This document shows, in pieces, positions 63,896 through 64,000 of a DNA stretch of 64,000 nt. The position numbers and the translations under genes are program-made. This DNA comes from Kiloniellales bacterium. GTDB taxonomy: Bacteria; Pseudomonadota; Alphaproteobacteria; Kiloniellales; JAKSBE01. Where the stretch lies: positions 98,080-162,079 of the forward strand of contig JASJBF010000017.1 of NCBI GenBank assembly GCA_030066685.1. The letters run 5' to 3'. The number at the start of each line of letters is the position of its first letter. The stretch's first letter is position 1. The notes beneath the pieces are model-generated. The model did not search any database. It was given only the letters and a program-made list of their open reading frames with translations, and was not told the origin of the DNA.

Positions 63896-64000
63896 TCAGG
63901 GGACCCGGACCGGCACCTCCAGGAAAACGCCGAACTCCTTGGCGAAGTTGCAGCTGACCCGGCCGTGGACCCGGCCCTGCTCGTCGTAGAAGCGGCCGCT
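63896..64000 (-). CDS. C-terminal end of an unidentified protein (runs off the window)
   Basis: The last 34 codons of a minus-strand gene, ending at 63896. The visible residues (FYDEQGRVHGRVSCNFAKEF, then GVFLEVPVRVP) are too few to assign a family. Its stop is 15 nt from the adaptor stop, so the genes converge. The open frame continues to the window edge without a stop, which supports a real gene. Confidence 0.6.
   Translation of the reverse strand, partial: SGRFYDEQGRVHGRVSCNFAKEFGVFLEVPVRVP

Overview
The window is 64 kb of GC-rich chromosome, and gene content and order point to a free-living alphaproteobacterium close to the Rhodospirillales/Kiloniellales. Supporting signs are the block rnd–kdsD–lptC–lptA–lptB–rpoN–hpf–ptsN, an hsp20 gene followed by a DUF1150 gene, a DUF2336 protein, an NDUFA9-like protein, and gltD placed before gltB. 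I saw no prophage, insertion sequence, CRISPR array, rRNA or replication origin. Almost everything is chromosomal housekeeping, with a few accessory patches.

Layout. 1–5.8 kb: the start of a dihydropyrimidinase gene, an AI-2E-type membrane protein, and a three-subunit molybdenum hydroxylase operon (FAD, 2Fe-2S and Mo subunits) ending in a MoaD/ThiS-like protein, followed by striking nested palindromes. 6–15 kb: a GIY-YIG protein, tRNA-Ser(GGA), a DinB-fold protein, lepA, a CPBP protease-like protein, a TetR–old yellow enzyme pair with visible operators, an exported endonuclease/phosphatase-fold protein and a nucleotidyltransferase. 15–22 kb (minus strand): the classical translation operon thrS–infC–rpmI–rplT–pheS–pheT. 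22–30 kb: a glycosyltransferase, an alpha/beta hydrolase, a PhyH-type dioxygenase, two TPR proteins, a sugar-epimerase-like SDR, a GST and a GNAT. 30–38 kb: gltDB (glutamate synthase), uppP, and an NDUFA9-like protein. 38–46 kb: tRNA-Leu(CAG), RNase D, then lipopolysaccharide synthesis and export (kdsD, lptCAB) joined to nitrogen-type control (rpoN, hpf, ptsN), then DUF1150 and hsp20. 46–51 kb: DUF2336 and a HerA-like ATPase with a very long proline-rich arm. 51–64 kb: a GNAT, a thiamine-diphosphate enzyme, a lower-GC patch with an orphan gene, an HtpX-like M48 protease, small proteins, an FMO-like enzyme, a secreted cytochrome c/beta-propeller protein, and an ABC exporter with its HlyD-type partner.

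Best observations. (1) infC almost certainly begins at an ATC codon, the non-canonical start class linked to IF3 autoregulation, 48 nt upstream of the first conventional start. (2) The Shine-Dalgarno of hsp20 lies in a hairpin with the signature of a ROSE RNA thermometer, including the internal G·G opposition. (3) A perfect 16-bp operator fills the promoter spacer of the old yellow enzyme gene, and a degenerate copy lies in front of the adjacent TetR gene. (4) A DUF2336 gene sits beside a HerA-like ATPase that lacks a NurA partner and carries five SIR(K/R) motifs in a disordered arm; this is the strongest candidate here for an undescribed system, but its function is unknown. (5) Two copies of a dispersed element with 31-nt inverted arms are present, plus other GC-rich palindromes.

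Functional predictions rest on reading motifs and gene order by eye; no database search was run.
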